Origin: Cafeteria roenbergensis
Taxonomy: Eukaryota > Sar > Bigyra > Bicosoecida > Cafeteriaceae
NCBI GenBank assembly: GCA_008330645.1
Contig: VLTN01000019.1
Span: forward strand, 434,001 to 498,000
Length of the DNA stretch: 64,000 nucleotides
Direction: 5' to 3'
Part shown: in pieces, positions 1 to 9,550 of the stretch
Position numbering within the stretch: position 1 is the stretch's first letter
Layout of the letters: the number at the start of each line of letters is the position of its first letter
Made by a program: the position numbers and the translations under genes
The notes under the pieces: generated by a model
The model's input: the letters and a program-made list of their open reading frames with translations, nothing else
Databases searched by the model: none
What the model was told of the DNA's origin: nothing

Positions 1-1104
1 TCGGCGTCCTCCGCCGCGTCCTCGGCCGAGGGCAACCAGTACGTGGTCACGGCCGCTTCCACCAGCGGGGTGGAAATCGTCGTCCTTTCCATGACCGCGG
101 CAGGGGCCGTCGCCGTCGCGGCCAAGGCCTTCTTCCCGTCCGAGAGCATCGCCAGTGACGCGGAGGTTCTGGACGCTGCCGTCCACGCCTCGGCCGGGCT
201 CGGCCACCCGGTTGTTGCTGTGGCTGTCGGCTCCACTGTCGCCCCCGTGGTGGTCCGCAGCAACCTGATGGGCGATGCCGGGGCAATCGCCGCGTCCTGG
301 GGAGGCCGGGGAGATTCCTCTGCCTCGTCCTCTTCGTCGTCTGCCAATTCTGCGCCCAAGGCGGGCGGAACTCGCAGCACCGTCGCAAGTGCAGTCCCAG
401 CGGGCGTCGGTGCTCGCTCGGGAGTCGTTGACGGGACGGAAGTCGTCGCCAAGCGCATGCGCGCAGCATCGGAGCACAGCGACGATGAGGACGACGAGGC
501 TGACCTCGGCGTCAGCATGGCCGACCGCCTTCGCGCGCTGACCGGCGCGATGCAGTCGGCGCCCGTGCGGGCTGCCGCACCGGGCGCTGCTGCCTCGGCC
601 CACGACGACGACGAGGGCGACAGCTCGGCCGCGGCAGTCTCGTCGTCCCGCATCGAGGACGCGACGCCCTCGTCCATGGCCACGGTGCTGTCACAGGCAC
701 TTCACGCAAGCGACGCCGCTCAAGTGGAGCTCGTGCTTTCGTCGACCGATGCAGAGGCGGTGGACGCCACCGTGGCCTGCCTGGAGGCTCGCTCCGTGGT
801 GCCGCTGCTGCGTCAAGTAGTGAGCCGCTTCGAAGCGCAGCCCAGCCGCGGAGCCTCCCTTGCCCGCTGGCTGCGCGCTGTGATGGTACACCACGCTGCT
901 GCGCTTGCTTCCACCCCTGGGCTGGTCTCAAAGCTCTCCGGGGTGTACCACATCATTGACGCCCGCCTGGCTGCGTACCGCAAGCTCCTGCGACTCTCCG
1001 GCCGTCTGGATCTCATCCTGGGCCAGCTGGGCTCCCAAGCTTCGGCGGCAGCTCTCAGTGGCGTCGTGGACGAGACTGGAGCCGCCGAAATCGCTCTCGC
1101 CTGA
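1..1104 (+). CDS. WDR43: WDR43/UTP5-like U3 processome protein, C-terminal part (5' end outside window)
   Basis: The frame is open from base 1, so the gene starts to the left of the window; the stop is TGA at 1102-1104. The last ~115 residues (about 700-1050 nt) match the Utp12 helical domain of WDR43/UTP5: LSQALHASDAAQVELVLSS, then a stretch ending VPLLRQVVSRFEAQPSRGAS, then RWLRAVMVHHAAALASTPGL. In known homologues this domain follows a WD40 propeller and joins the t-UTP/UTP-A complex that helps pre-18S rRNA transcription and processing in the nucleolus. The propeller should lie upstream of base 1. Between the propeller end and the Utp12 domain is a Ser/Ala/Asp-rich linker with an acidic run near 480-510. 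The domain call rests on remembered family conservation. Other Utp12-domain proteins (UTP4/UTP15 group) are possible but fit less well. Confidence 0.75.
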   Translation, partial: SASSAASSAEGNQYVVTAASTSGVEIVVLSMTAAGAVAVAAKAFFPSESIASDAEVLDAAVHASAGLGHPVVAVAVGSTVAPVVVRSNLMGDAGAIAASWGGRGDSSASSSSSSANSAPKAGGTRSTVASAVPAGVGARSGVVDGTEVVAKRMRAASEHSDDEDDEADLGVSMADRLRALTGAMQSAPVRAAAPGAAASAHDDDEGDSSAAAVSSSRIEDATPSSMATVLSQALHASDAAQVELVLSSTDAEAVDATVACLEARSVVPLLRQVVSRFEAQPSRGASLARWLRAVMVHHAAALASTPGLVSKLSGVYHIIDARLAAYRKLLRLSGRLDLILGQLGSQASAAALSGVVDETGAAEIALA

Positions 1105-2069
1105 TCCCCCGAAGCTCCGCTCCCCGCGCACGGCTGGTTTCTTCTTTTTTGCGCCCTAGCCAAGCTTGCTGGATGCGTGCTCCTCCCCATCGCTCAGACA
1201 GCGGCAAAGTCTTCGCCAGGCTGGGGCTGCGATGCGCTCTCTGCGGCTCATGGTGCTTGGCGGAGTGTTGAGCGTGTGAGTCTTGAGTTCGAGGTGGCGC
1301 CTTCAACCCCGGACTCTTCTTCGCGCGACACCGTGCGATGAGCCTCTGCATGCCATGCGTGGCGAGCACGCATCAGGCGAGGCCGGCGCACCAGCTGGCC
1401 GAAAGAGGGCACACAGGCCTTTTTGTTCCGCCTGGCGCCGCCTCCCCCCCCGCCCCTGCCCGGCTCTCCTTCACGCATCTGTCACTCGAGGAACTTACGG
1501 AGTGCCAGGGCGCTCGCCGCCAACCGACAAAATGAACGAGGTCGCAGGGAGAAGCAGCATGCACAAATACGAAGAAGCAAGAACAACGAGCGCAATCCAA
1601 CACAAAGAGAGTTTGCCGGTCCCACCGGCAGCCACGTGATGGCCACTAGCCCGGCGATGCGCTTGCAAACGTGCGCTTGCAAACGGCGCCGAGGCATCGT
1701 CGGGTCAGATTGACAAAGCCGGGGGGGGGCGAGGGGGAGCAAGGGTCGGTTCCCGCGCATGGCGGCACTCCCATGCTCTCTGGGCCAGGCGCAGAACAAG
1801 GTCACTGCTTGCTAGTCTGGACGGGGGAGGCCCGGAGCCCCCCGCTCGGGAAGCGGCAGAATTTCCGGGGCGCCACTGCTTTGGCGGCCAGGCATCGCTG
1901 GCACGACCCTTGCAGCTGAAGCGGCCCTTGGCCGCAGAGTGCCACTCCTGCTCGCGCTGCCGCTGTTGGCCCTCGCCGGCCGACCCGAGGTCCTGCGCCC
2001 GTGGGGGGTGCCCGCCTTCACGGGCGCAGGCTGCGCTCGCGGCTGCCACTGCCAGGGCGGGGGCACTCC
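1105..2069. other. Convergent intergenic spacer, no gene seen
   Basis: About 965 bp between the ends of the WDR43-like gene (+) and the NIF phosphatase (-). Open frames here are short and Arg/Pro/Cys-rich, as expected from GC-rich noncoding DNA. A C-rich run lies at 1440-1460 and a two-copy tandem repeat (about 14 nt, core GCTTGCAAAC) at about 1659-1685. I see no tRNA, snRNA or domain-bearing frame. Confidence 0.6.
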
Positions 2070-3302
2070 CTAGCTGGCCCGCGTGCCCATTGGCTCCACG
2101 TCCGTGTCGTCCTCCCCAAGGCCATGGTCTGGGAAGACGGACCACTCGATGAGACACTGCCTCACGTCCGGGACGTCACGGGTGGCCAGGTGCCGCAGGA
2201 AGCGGCCGAGGCGGGGCAGCTCGTTGTCCGTCTTGTCGTCGAAGAAGGACGTGCACGGCAGGGCGTTCTGTGGGTGCAGGAGGTAGGACGCCGGACTGTT
2301 GTCCACGATGATGGACCGCCTCTCGTCCCGGCCCAGCAGCGACATGTCCTTGATGTAGTTACCCTGCCACAGCACGCAGCTCTCTCGGAAGAGGCGGTGG
2401 GTGATGAGCGTCCCGCTGGGGTCGAGGCGGTCGAGCAGCGGGTTGGCGTAGTAGTCCACGCTGGCGGTGAACACGACCACCTCAAAGTGGCGCGCCACCA
2501 CCTCCATGAAGTTCACCAGCCCCGGCCGGGCCATCACATGCACGGGATGCACGGCCGCTCCAAGGCGCACGGGGACAACGAGGTCTGCGCCTGCCACGGC
2601 CTTGAAGTTGGAATGCACCAGCGTCTCGTCCAGGTCCAGCACCAGGCACATTTTGCCCTCGTGCTGGGGAAGCGCGGGCGGCAGCAACGGCACGCGCCCG
2701 CACGCCGTGCGGCGATGGCTGCGCGGGACGACGATTGGCAAAAACCCCGGGAGGGTCGAGTCAGGCGCCGGGGGGGGCGGCGGCGGCGGAGGCAGCTCGG
2801 GTGGCTGGCTTGACCTGGCGGGCGCCGAATCCCCACGTCCGGGCTTGGTCGCTCCTGAGGACCCGGCTGCCGAAACTGATGCGCCCCGCGCGTCGGGGCG
2901 GGGCTGGCCTCCTGCGTTCGCCCCTGACGGCATCGCAAGGCCAGCGCTTCCGTCGGCCGTGCTCTTCGACTCGCGGGATGGCTTGGACCAGTCTCCGCCT
3001 TCCTGCGCCGCACCGTTGGGCTTCGTCGCACTCGCGGCCGCCAAAGCCGCGTCGCCCCCGGTGTCTCCCATTGGCGATGCGCCCGAGTCGGCGGAGCTTC
3101 GGAAACCGGCACTGCCTCCTTGCGGCGTGCCTGGATCCTCGGACGCGCAGGCGCAAGGACACACGCGGGCGCACGCCCGGAACACTCCGGACACCCAGGC
3201 GCAGGGCCCCCCGCGGCTCGTCGTGGTCACGGCCACCTGGTGCGGACCCGCGCCTCCGTCGCCCGCGGCCTCGGCCCGCTGCGCCATGCTCTTGCCCGAC
3301 AT
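2070..3302 (-). CDS. SCP/NIF-type CTD small phosphatase-like protein
   Basis: A 410-residue HAD-superfamily phosphatase. The C-terminal NIF domain (about residues 218-390) carries the nucleophile motif DLDETLVHS (223-231), then HVMARPGLVNFM, VVFTASVDYYANPLLDRLD and SIIVDNSPASY, the order found in RNA polymerase II CTD small phosphatases (SCP1/2/3) and Dullard-type enzymes. The first Asp of DxDxT is the family's phospho-acceptor. The N-terminal half is low-complexity with a Cys-rich patch (residues ~38-55, FRACARVCPCACAS) that could be palmitoylated, and a Pro run just before the catalytic domain. The first ATG in frame is at 3302; upstream frame has only GTG. A second ATG at 3287 is possible. 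No intron is needed. Substrate is not deducible: the family acts on RNAPII CTD serines, SMADs or lipin-type targets. Confidence 0.85.
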   Translation of the reverse strand: MSGKSMAQRAEAAGDGGAGPHQVAVTTTSRGGPCAWVSGVFRACARVCPCACASEDPGTPQGGSAGFRSSADSGASPMGDTGGDAALAAASATKPNGAAQEGGDWSKPSRESKSTADGSAGLAMPSGANAGGQPRPDARGASVSAAGSSGATKPGRGDSAPARSSQPPELPPPPPPPPAPDSTLPGFLPIVVPRSHRRTACGRVPLLPPALPQHEGKMCLVLDLDETLVHSNFKAVAGADLVVPVRLGAAVHPVHVMARPGLVNFMEVVARHFEVVVFTASVDYYANPLLDRLDPSGTLITHRLFRESCVLWQGNYIKDMSLLGRDERRSIIVDNSPASYLLHPQNALPCTSFFDDKTDNELPRLGRFLRHLATRDVPDVRQCLIEWSVFPDHGLGEDDTDVEPMGTRAS

Positions 3303-4107
3303 GCGCGGCGCCGGCCGGGCGCCCTTTGCATCCGAACCGCGGTCCACTTGGTGGATGATGCTCGCAAGCGCGGCAGCCTCGCCGTCAGCGGCTGCGGGCC
3401 GGGGGGAAAGGGAGACCGGTCACGAGGGCACAAAATCTCGCAGCGCAGGAGCGAACCGCAAACGGCCGCGCTGGGGGGCTACCAGCCGCACAACCGGCCT
3501 GAGCGGCCGGGGAGAGGGGAGCCCGGCCAGCAGGCTTGCCACTGCTGCACCCGGCCGCGAGCGCGGCCGCCGGGCTGGGCGGAGCAGGGCGGGGGGACGT
3601 GCCGAGCGTTGCCGCTGGTGCTACGACAGGCAGCAAAGGCCTCGATCGACGGGTGCCGCTGAGTGTCGCCGGCCGCCCCCGAGGGGTCGCGCCGGGGCGT
3701 CCCAGGCCGCGACTGCGCCCGAGCGCCGGAGCCCTGCTTGGGGAGGCGGCCGGGCGGCCTGGAGCGGCCGGGCGCTGCCGCTCGAGCGCCTCTTCCCGAC
3801 TCGTGCCTCAGGGCCTCGCGCGCAAGGATGTCTCACCCATCACCAGCCTCGCGCGATCTGGCGGCGAGTCTGCCACTGCGCCCGCGACCAACCAGCCACT
3901 CGGCCCTCTGAAGCGCGCAGACCTCTGGGCTCGCGAGGGGCGCCACGGCACCAGGCGTGCAGGGCGCCGAGGCCCCGGCCGGCCGGCGAGGGGGGACGCC
4001 CAGCAGGCACCACTTGCTTTGTCGCGCCCGACAGAGCCCGGCCTCGAGCGATGACCTCGGTACGACTGCCGGCGACGCCGCCGGCACTCGCCTCGAGCCC
4101 CCTCAGC
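3303..4107. promoter_or_regulatory. Divergent intergenic region between NIF phosphatase and the 91-aa protein
   Basis: About 800 bp of GC-rich sequence separating two head-to-head genes, so it should hold both promoters. No TATA-like element, tandem repeat or plausible third gene was recognised. Confidence 0.4.
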
Positions 4108-4858
4108 ATGGCCCTGTCCCGCGCCACCTTCCGCGCCGTCGCCGCTGCCACGCGCAGTGAGTCCAGGCGGCTGCTCGCGCTGCCCTCGGCCCGCGGCCGC
4201 GCGGGGGGCTGCTGCTGGCATCATCGCCCCATCGCCGTTCCGGCCAACCGAGTCTTCGCCCCCCCCGCGCCCGCCCGCCCCCGCCTCCTCCCCCGCAGGC
4301 CGCGCCTCCACCGCGCAGGTGGCCCTCAAGAGCACGGCGGCCCTCGACGAGGACCACAAGGCCTGGCTCGAGAAGTGCGTCCCGGCGTTCGCTTTTGCTG
4401 GCGTCGTGTTGCGCTGAAGCCGCGTCATGCGCCGGGCGGATGGGGGCGGCCCGGCACCGCGCACGCCGCGAAGCCCCTGCCCCGGCCGCCGGGCCTCCGG
4501 CCGAGCTGTGGCCCAATGCGCCTCCCCTTCCTGCAGCGCGCGCCCCGCCGCCGCCCCGCAGGGTCCAGAAGCTGCCGGTGAACGAGGATCCCATGATGGA
4601 GTTCACCCTCGAGTGGATGCTGCCCACCCCCGTGCCCATGCACGTGTTCGACCAGCCCCCCATCGTGGTGGAGGTCAAGAACCGGTGAGTTCCGCCCCGC
4701 CCATGCCCGGCCTGCGCCTCGGGGTGCCGCCTGTGGCCCGGCACGCTCGGAGCAGCTGCTTTCGCCGGCGGACCGGCCCCTCCCGACGCTGGCTTGCCCC
4801 TGGTGCGCGACTGCTTCGCTGCCCGCGCAGGAACCCGGACTTCGAAGAGCTCCACTGA
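4108..4858 (+). CDS. Small probable mitochondrial protein, four exons, family unknown
   Basis: Reconstructed exons 4108-4156, 4299-4374, 4562-4684 and 4831-4858 join in frame (phases 1, 2, 2) to a 91-residue protein; donors are GTGAGT, GTGCGT and GTGAGT, all acceptors end GCAG. The N-terminus MALSRATFRAVAAATRSRAS is rich in Arg, Ala and Ser with no acidic residue, a typical mitochondrial presequence. The mature part is acidic and proline-containing (PVNEDPMMEFTLEWMLPTPV, then VFDQPPIVVEVKNRNPDFEE). I do not recognise the family. Its size and presequence would suit a small respiratory-complex or ATP-synthase subunit, but that is only a guess. The clean phase matching over three introns is the main reason to believe the gene is real. 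Confidence 0.7.
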
Positions 4859-5075
4859 GCCGCCTACAACGGGGTGCTGCGGCGCACAGGCGGTGGGCGG
4901 TGCCTCGCGGGCTGCTCGCGTGCGACGGTGCGAGTTCGTGCACAAGAGAGCCCAGACTTGAGTGTATCACTGTCGGGTGCCGGTGCCCGCCGCAAGTGCC
5001 AACGATGCACCGCTTGATGCTGGGGCAGGAGGGGGTGGCTGGGGCGCAGCCTCTCGGTCACACGCGCACATCGGA

Positions 5076-6110
5076 TCAAGGACGCCGAGCGCCGTGCACG
5101 CCCCCCATGAACGTTTGCGGGTCTGGCGCGGCCCCGCTGAACTCCGCCCCGCTAAAGTCAAAGCCCGCGTGCTCCGCCTGGAAGCGCTCGAGCATCAGCG
5201 CCTTGCGCTCCTCCCCGACGGACAGCTCGTCAAGCTGCGGGGGCGGAGACGCATTGCAAGAGCGCGGGCTCGCAGCTGCCACCACCGGCGCGCAGCCCCA
5301 TGCGCGCCACACGCGGCCCGAGTTCCGCAGCGCCTCTCACCTGGGCATGGCCCTTGAACACAGCCGCCCAAGTCTCGCCCTTGCGGGCCTTTTGCAGGTT
5401 CACCGTGAGCAGGCCGTCCGCTGCGAAGCGCAGCAGCGCAGCGAGACGCGCGCACAACGCCCCCTTGCCCGCGAGCTTGCCGTACCCCCGCGCTCCGCAG
5501 CAGCCCACTGCATCGGGGCCCGGCACGCGGTGCTCACAGATCATCCAGAAGGACTCGCTGGCCACCACCACCGAGGAAAACTCCGCCTGCAAGTCGGTTT
5601 CCGGGGGTGCACGCCAGAGCATAGGGGTGTGAAGCGCGATTCAGTGCCGCCACAGCCCTCGTCTTGCGCAGCGGTTCCCAGTCGGCAAGCGCTCACGCTC
5701 AAAAACGGCGGGTTGCCTTTGAGCCCCAGTCGCATGGACTCCGGACGAATGATGCACTCAATCGCCTTGGACGGCGTGCCCGGGGGCGGCTGGATGTACA
5801 TGAGGACCTCTTCCAGAGTCTGCTCCCAGCTGTACACGCGCGCCCCTGCGGCATGCGGGTGGTTGGGAGAACGCTTGGGCATTTGTGCCAGCTGGCAAAC
5901 GAGGCACCTGCCGCAGCAGCGGCCAGACCAGCTGCCACCTGGCCATCGGGCGGTGCGCTTACCGTTGTGGACAAACTCGAACTTGCCCTCGTCGCCTTCG
6001 ATGCGGCGCTGCCCCGAGAACGGCGGGGGCTCGCAGCCGGACACGGTGGCCTCCGCTCCTGCGGCGCCTGCTGCCGGCGCGCTGCTTCCTGCCGCTGCCG
6101 AAGCTGCCAT
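5076..6110 (-). CDS. NUDCD2: NudC domain-containing protein 2 (CS-domain co-chaperone)
   Basis: Five exons on the minus strand: 6110-5963, 5845-5697, 5586-5538, 5420-5341 and 5234-5076, giving 194 residues. Donors are GTAAGC, GTGAGC, GTGAGC and GTGAGA; acceptors all end GCAG. The p23-like CS domain runs from about residue 51 (VYSWEQTLEEVLMYIQPPPG) through SDGLLTVNLQKARKGETWAA, assembled across exons 2-4. The C-terminus RFQAEHAGFDFSGAEFSGAA matches the diagnostic NUDCD2 tail (FDFSGAEISG in animals). NUDCD2 works with Hsp90 and LIS1 in dynein-related folding. The family is usually ~157 residues; the extra length is an Ala/Gly-rich N-terminus. The start is the ATG at 6110. Confidence 0.87.
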
Positions 6111-6361
6111 GAGGGGGGGGGCTGCGCTCGCCTTCCCCTTGCCTCGGCTGCCCGGAGCCCCGAGTCCCTAGTGTCGCAAGCGCGCGGGGGGGGGGGGCGG
6201 CCGCCCGCCGCTGAGCTCTGCCCTGGGATTCCGCCGTGCTCTCCGCCCGCATCGCAAGTGCGTCGTCACACTCCGAAAGGCAGCGAGGGCGGGCGACAAC
6301 AGTCCAGGCGCGTTCTGTGCGAGTCTGCTTGCGGCCGCGGGGGCCACTGGCCCGAGGCCCG
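6111..6361. promoter_or_regulatory. Short divergent intergenic region with a G-run
   Basis: 251 bp between the starts of NUDCD2 (-) and the USP-like gene (+), presumably holding both promoters. It contains a G homopolymer of about 13 at 6185-6197. No other element was recognised. Confidence 0.4.
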
Positions 6362-8413
6362 ATGTGCGACAGCCCTGCGCTGGAGGGCTTCGCGGTGGTT
6401 CCAGTCACCGACCTGACGTCTGGGCCGGGCGCGCCAGGCTCCGCGGCGGGGTGGCGTCTTGTTGGGTCGTTCAACGACTGGGACCCGGCGGGCCTCGCTG
6501 CAGACGAGTCGCAGGGATGCTTCTATCTGTTCGCGTCTCAGGACACACACTCCACCGCTCGCCTGCCTGCGGTCCTGTTCAAGTTCAAGCGGGACGACGG
6601 GCGCGGCACGATGTGGTGCCTTCCTCACCACGCGCTCCGGACTGTGGCCGTGCGAGTGTCTGGCGCCCGCGACGGTCACGAGAACCTGATGCTGCGCAGC
6701 GACGCGCTTCCTGTCGTGCTTGATCTGGGCCCCGTGCCCAGCGACGGCGGCGCGGCGCCGTGGTTCGCGTGTGGCTCGTTCAACGGCTGGTGTGTGTCTG
6801 GCCGGGGAGACCTTGGGGACGAGAGCGTGCGGCACGTTGCGGTGGCGCCGGGCCACTGGCAGCTGAAGCTAGCGAGGCCGCCTCGCGGCGTCGACCCGGC
6901 GAGCTGCTCGCCCGGCCCCGACTGGGAGTGGGCCTTGCACCCAGGCCTTGTCTCTGACGGCGCCCCTTGCCCCGCCCCGACTCCGGGGTCGCCGCCAGGG
7001 GAGGGCCACGGGGTGGTGGTCTCGCCTGCCTGCGCCGGCAGCACTGCCGTCAACCCTGACGCGAGGTGCGCTGTGCTGAGCGTTCTGCAGGCGCTTCATG
7101 CGAGTGGGGCGGTCCGGGCCGCGGCCGCGGCCGGGTGGGCCGCGTGCGGTACGCCTCTGGGAAGCGCGCCCGAAGCGCATGGCGCCGCCGGCAAACCCAC
7201 TCGGAAGCCGGGCGGCGGAGCAGGGGCGCGCGACGGCGGGGCGGGGTGCCCCGCGGCAGCGGCGCACGCTGCCACGGGTAGTACGTCCGCCCTGGTCGCG
7301 GGCGGGCACCCGCGCGAGGCGCCAGACGAACCGCGGTCGGGCCCAGCCTGGGCGCGATCGGGAACCGCGAATGCGCTGGAGCTTTTCCGCCCATGGGCGC
7401 GCCTGCGGGCCGCGAACCCACCCGCGGAGCGGCTCTCCCCCGCCAGCACGGCCGCAGTCCTGGCGGCCATGTCCTCGAGAGTCGGCCCCCTGCCCGCCTG
7501 GTGGACAGACCCCCTGGCCGAGCACCTGCGGGACGACGGGACGCTGGAGGCCGGTGGTGGGGACGCTCGCGCCGTCGCCCCGCGCGTGCTGGAGCTCCTG
7601 GGCGTGGCGGCGGGGCTTGACTCTCCGTGCATCCCAGTGACGATGCGCGCTGTGCCGCCGCAAGACTGGGAGGCTGTTGGCGCAACCACCGCGGCTCTCG
7701 TGGCTGAAGGGGCCAGCGCCGCGGTCGAGCTCGCCTCCAAGGGAAGAGCCGTTGCCCCGGCAGAGCTGGACGCGCTGCCACGTTGCGAGTCGCAGGCGGT
7801 GATCGAGGTCCCGCTCCCGGAGGGCATTGGGGCGACGGAGGGCGCTCAGTTGTCCCAGCAGCTGCTGGCCTCGTGGGCGGGGTCCGGCCTGGCGCTGGCT
7901 GTGTGCGCGCTCCCGCCTGCCCTGGTGCTGAGTCTTGCGCAGCCGGTCAAGGCGGGAGATGCAGCTGTCCCGGACACCATTGACCTGTTTCGGTTCCGTC
8001 CCCGCGGCCCAGCGGACTGGCTTCGCTCCGAGCGGCGCTACCTCGTGCGAGCGGTGGTGCTCCGCCACGGGGCCACCGGCCAGGGCGCCGCGGACTCCGG
8101 GCACTGGACGTGCGCCCGCGCGCCCGGTAAGTCGGCACGGTCGTGCCAAGACGCGATCGCCCAGCGCAACGCCAGGCTGGCCGAAATGCGGGCGCTTGCT
8201 GCAGCGGCGCCGCCCGTCGACGCCGCCGCGGCCCACCGGGCCATGCGCGCCGAGGCCGAGGCCATCGCTGGATGGGTGCACGTGGACGACCACAAGTGGG
8301 AATGGCTCCCTTGTGGGGACGACTTCTGCGCAGCCCAGCTGCCAGCCGAAGCTTTCGTGGCCATTCTCGTGTTGGAGTCGCTGACGCCGGAGATCGATGA
8401 CCCCGAGCCTTGA
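6362..8413 (+). CDS. Divergent USP-like deubiquitinase with two N-terminal CBM48/E-set-like domains
   Basis: 683 residues from the first ATG in frame. Two N-terminal segments have the hallmark of glycogen-binding (AMPK-beta/CBM48-like) E-set domains: GWRLVGSFNDWDPAG (30-44) and WFACGSFNGWCVSG (134-147). The rest follows the order of a ubiquitin-specific protease: a Cys box NPDARCAVLSVLQAL with Cys236 aligned to the catalytic Cys of the NxGNTCYLNSVLQAL motif; GDARAVAPRVLELL where QQDAxEFL is expected; LPPALVLSL in place of LPxVLxLxLxRF; RYLVRAVVLRHG followed by SGHWTC (His581); and GWVHVDDHKWEWL (Asp642/643). The usual Asn and Gly before the Cys are replaced, so activity is uncertain. A possible 78-nt cryptic intron (GTAAGT at 8129 to CAG at 8206) keeps frame and is left as coding. 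The domain pairing is unfamiliar to me; both assignments are by motif only. Confidence 0.6.
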   Translation: MCDSPALEGFAVVPVTDLTSGPGAPGSAAGWRLVGSFNDWDPAGLAADESQGCFYLFASQDTHSTARLPAVLFKFKRDDGRGTMWCLPHHALRTVAVRVSGARDGHENLMLRSDALPVVLDLGPVPSDGGAAPWFACGSFNGWCVSGRGDLGDESVRHVAVAPGHWQLKLARPPRGVDPASCSPGPDWEWALHPGLVSDGAPCPAPTPGSPPGEGHGVVVSPACAGSTAVNPDARCAVLSVLQALHASGAVRAAAAAGWAACGTPLGSAPEAHGAAGKPTRKPGGGAGARDGGAGCPAAAAHAATGSTSALVAGGHPREAPDEPRSGPAWARSGTANALELFRPWARLRAANPPAERLSPASTAAVLAAMSSRVGPLPAWWTDPLAEHLRDDGTLEAGGGDARAVAPRVLELLGVAAGLDSPCIPVTMRAVPPQDWEAVGATTAALVAEGASAAVELASKGRAVAPAELDALPRCESQAVIEVPLPEGIGATEGAQLSQQLLASWAGSGLALAVCALPPALVLSLAQPVKAGDAAVPDTIDLFRFRPRGPADWLRSERRYLVRAVVLRHGATGQGAADSGHWTCARAPGKSARSCQDAIAQRNARLAEMRALAAAAPPVDAAAAHRAMRAEAEAIAGWVHVDDHKWEWLPCGDDFCAAQLPAEAFVAILVLESLTPEIDDPEP

Positions 8414-8700
8414 GCGCCGGGGAGGTCCCGCCCAGCCACGACGCGATGGAGAAAGGGGCAGAAGGGGAAGGGGGGGGGCAGCATGCGACCGGTCGGGAGC
8501 ATGAGACAGTGTGGTCAATGTGTGCGAACGCTGTGGCCCGGCAAAGCAGGTCCTCCCCTGCGCTTGGAGTTCGTGGCCTTAGCCCGCCGCCGAGGCTCGA
8601 CGAGGGCTCTGCTTCGCGGCGTTGGGCCAAGCAGGGTTGCGCTGCGCTGCGCCACCCCTCGGCCTCGCGCGCCCCGCCTCGGCCAGCGCCCGCGAGCAGA

Positions 8701-9364
8701 ATGAGGGCAAACACGAGCTTCGCGTGCTGCCTTGCGCTCGCGCTCCTTGCTCTCGCGCCTGGTGAGACTGCGGCCGGCAGGACGCTCGCGTCGTTGCAGC
8801 GACCCCGCTTGGCCTGCCTGCGCCGTTGCGCGAGCTGCGCTGGCCCACTGCCAACCTGCCCGCGTCCGCAACGTCGCGAGCGCAGCCCGGGCGCAACAGG
8901 ACGAGGGCGAGATCTTCGTCCGGGAGGGCTTTTACCTGCAGAACCTGGGCAACGACAACCCGTACAACGTTTCGGAGCCGGGCCTGTTCGACAAGCCTGC
9001 CAAGCTCGACCGCCCGGACACCACGCCAGAGGTGACGCTGCGGCTCCCGGACACATGCTCCTTGGAAAAGACCGAGACCTGCCGGCCGGACCTGGACCTG
9101 TGCCTGCTCGACCGCCCGACGAGGCAGCACGCCGACGCCATTTGCGAGTGCTACCTTGAGCACGGTCGGTGCTTCTGGGCGGCAGGCTGCCGTGAGGCGC
9201 TCCCTACGGCCGTCACTGACTTTTGCTTCAACACCATGCGCTGCCGGCGGACGCAGTGCGACGGGTCCGGGGCAAGCGCGGCACAGGTTGGCCTGGCCGC
9301 CCTGCTGGTGGCGGCCATGGCCATTGTGGCAGCGCAGTTCGGCCGGCCGCCAGCGCACGGTTAG
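8701..9364 (+). CDS. Cys-rich secreted or membrane-anchored protein, unknown family
   Basis: Two exons, 8701-8761 and 8886-9364, joined in phase 1 (donor GTGAGA, acceptor GCAG), encode 179 residues. Exon 1 is almost entirely a signal peptide (MRANTSFACCLALALLALAP). The predicted mature region has an Asn-Val-Ser glycosylation sequon (PYNVSEPG) and ten cysteines packed between DTCSLEKTETC and RCRRTQC, suggesting five disulfides. A C-terminal hydrophobic stretch (AAQVGLAALLVAAMAIVAA) with a nine-residue polar end could be a membrane anchor or a GPI signal. I do not recognise the family. The acceptor was chosen because it restores the long downstream frame; other acceptors would only change a few residues after the signal peptide. 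Confidence 0.68.
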
Positions 9365-9550
9365 GAGTGTGGCGGTGCTAGTGCAAAGCGCTAGGGCTGG
9401 ACCCGGCCGCCCGGTCGCCAGGAGGCGCGGTCGCCGTCGGGCAAGCCTTGCTTGGAGTCCCAATACGGACTGTTCGCTGAGCCACGGCGCGAGGAGGCAC
9501 GGGCGGGCGCTTGCAACGGGGACGCACGCAGCCCATCCAGGCGGATCGCT

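Noticed and set aside
2467-4581. 704-codon plus-strand frame
   Set aside because: Runs antisense through the NIF phosphatase and across a promoter region; Arg/Pro-rich with no motif, a by-product of high GC.
8129-8206. 78-nt intron in the USP-like gene (GTAAGT to GCTGCAG)
   Set aside because: The length is a multiple of three and the frame is open throughout, so splicing cannot be decided from sequence; left as coding.
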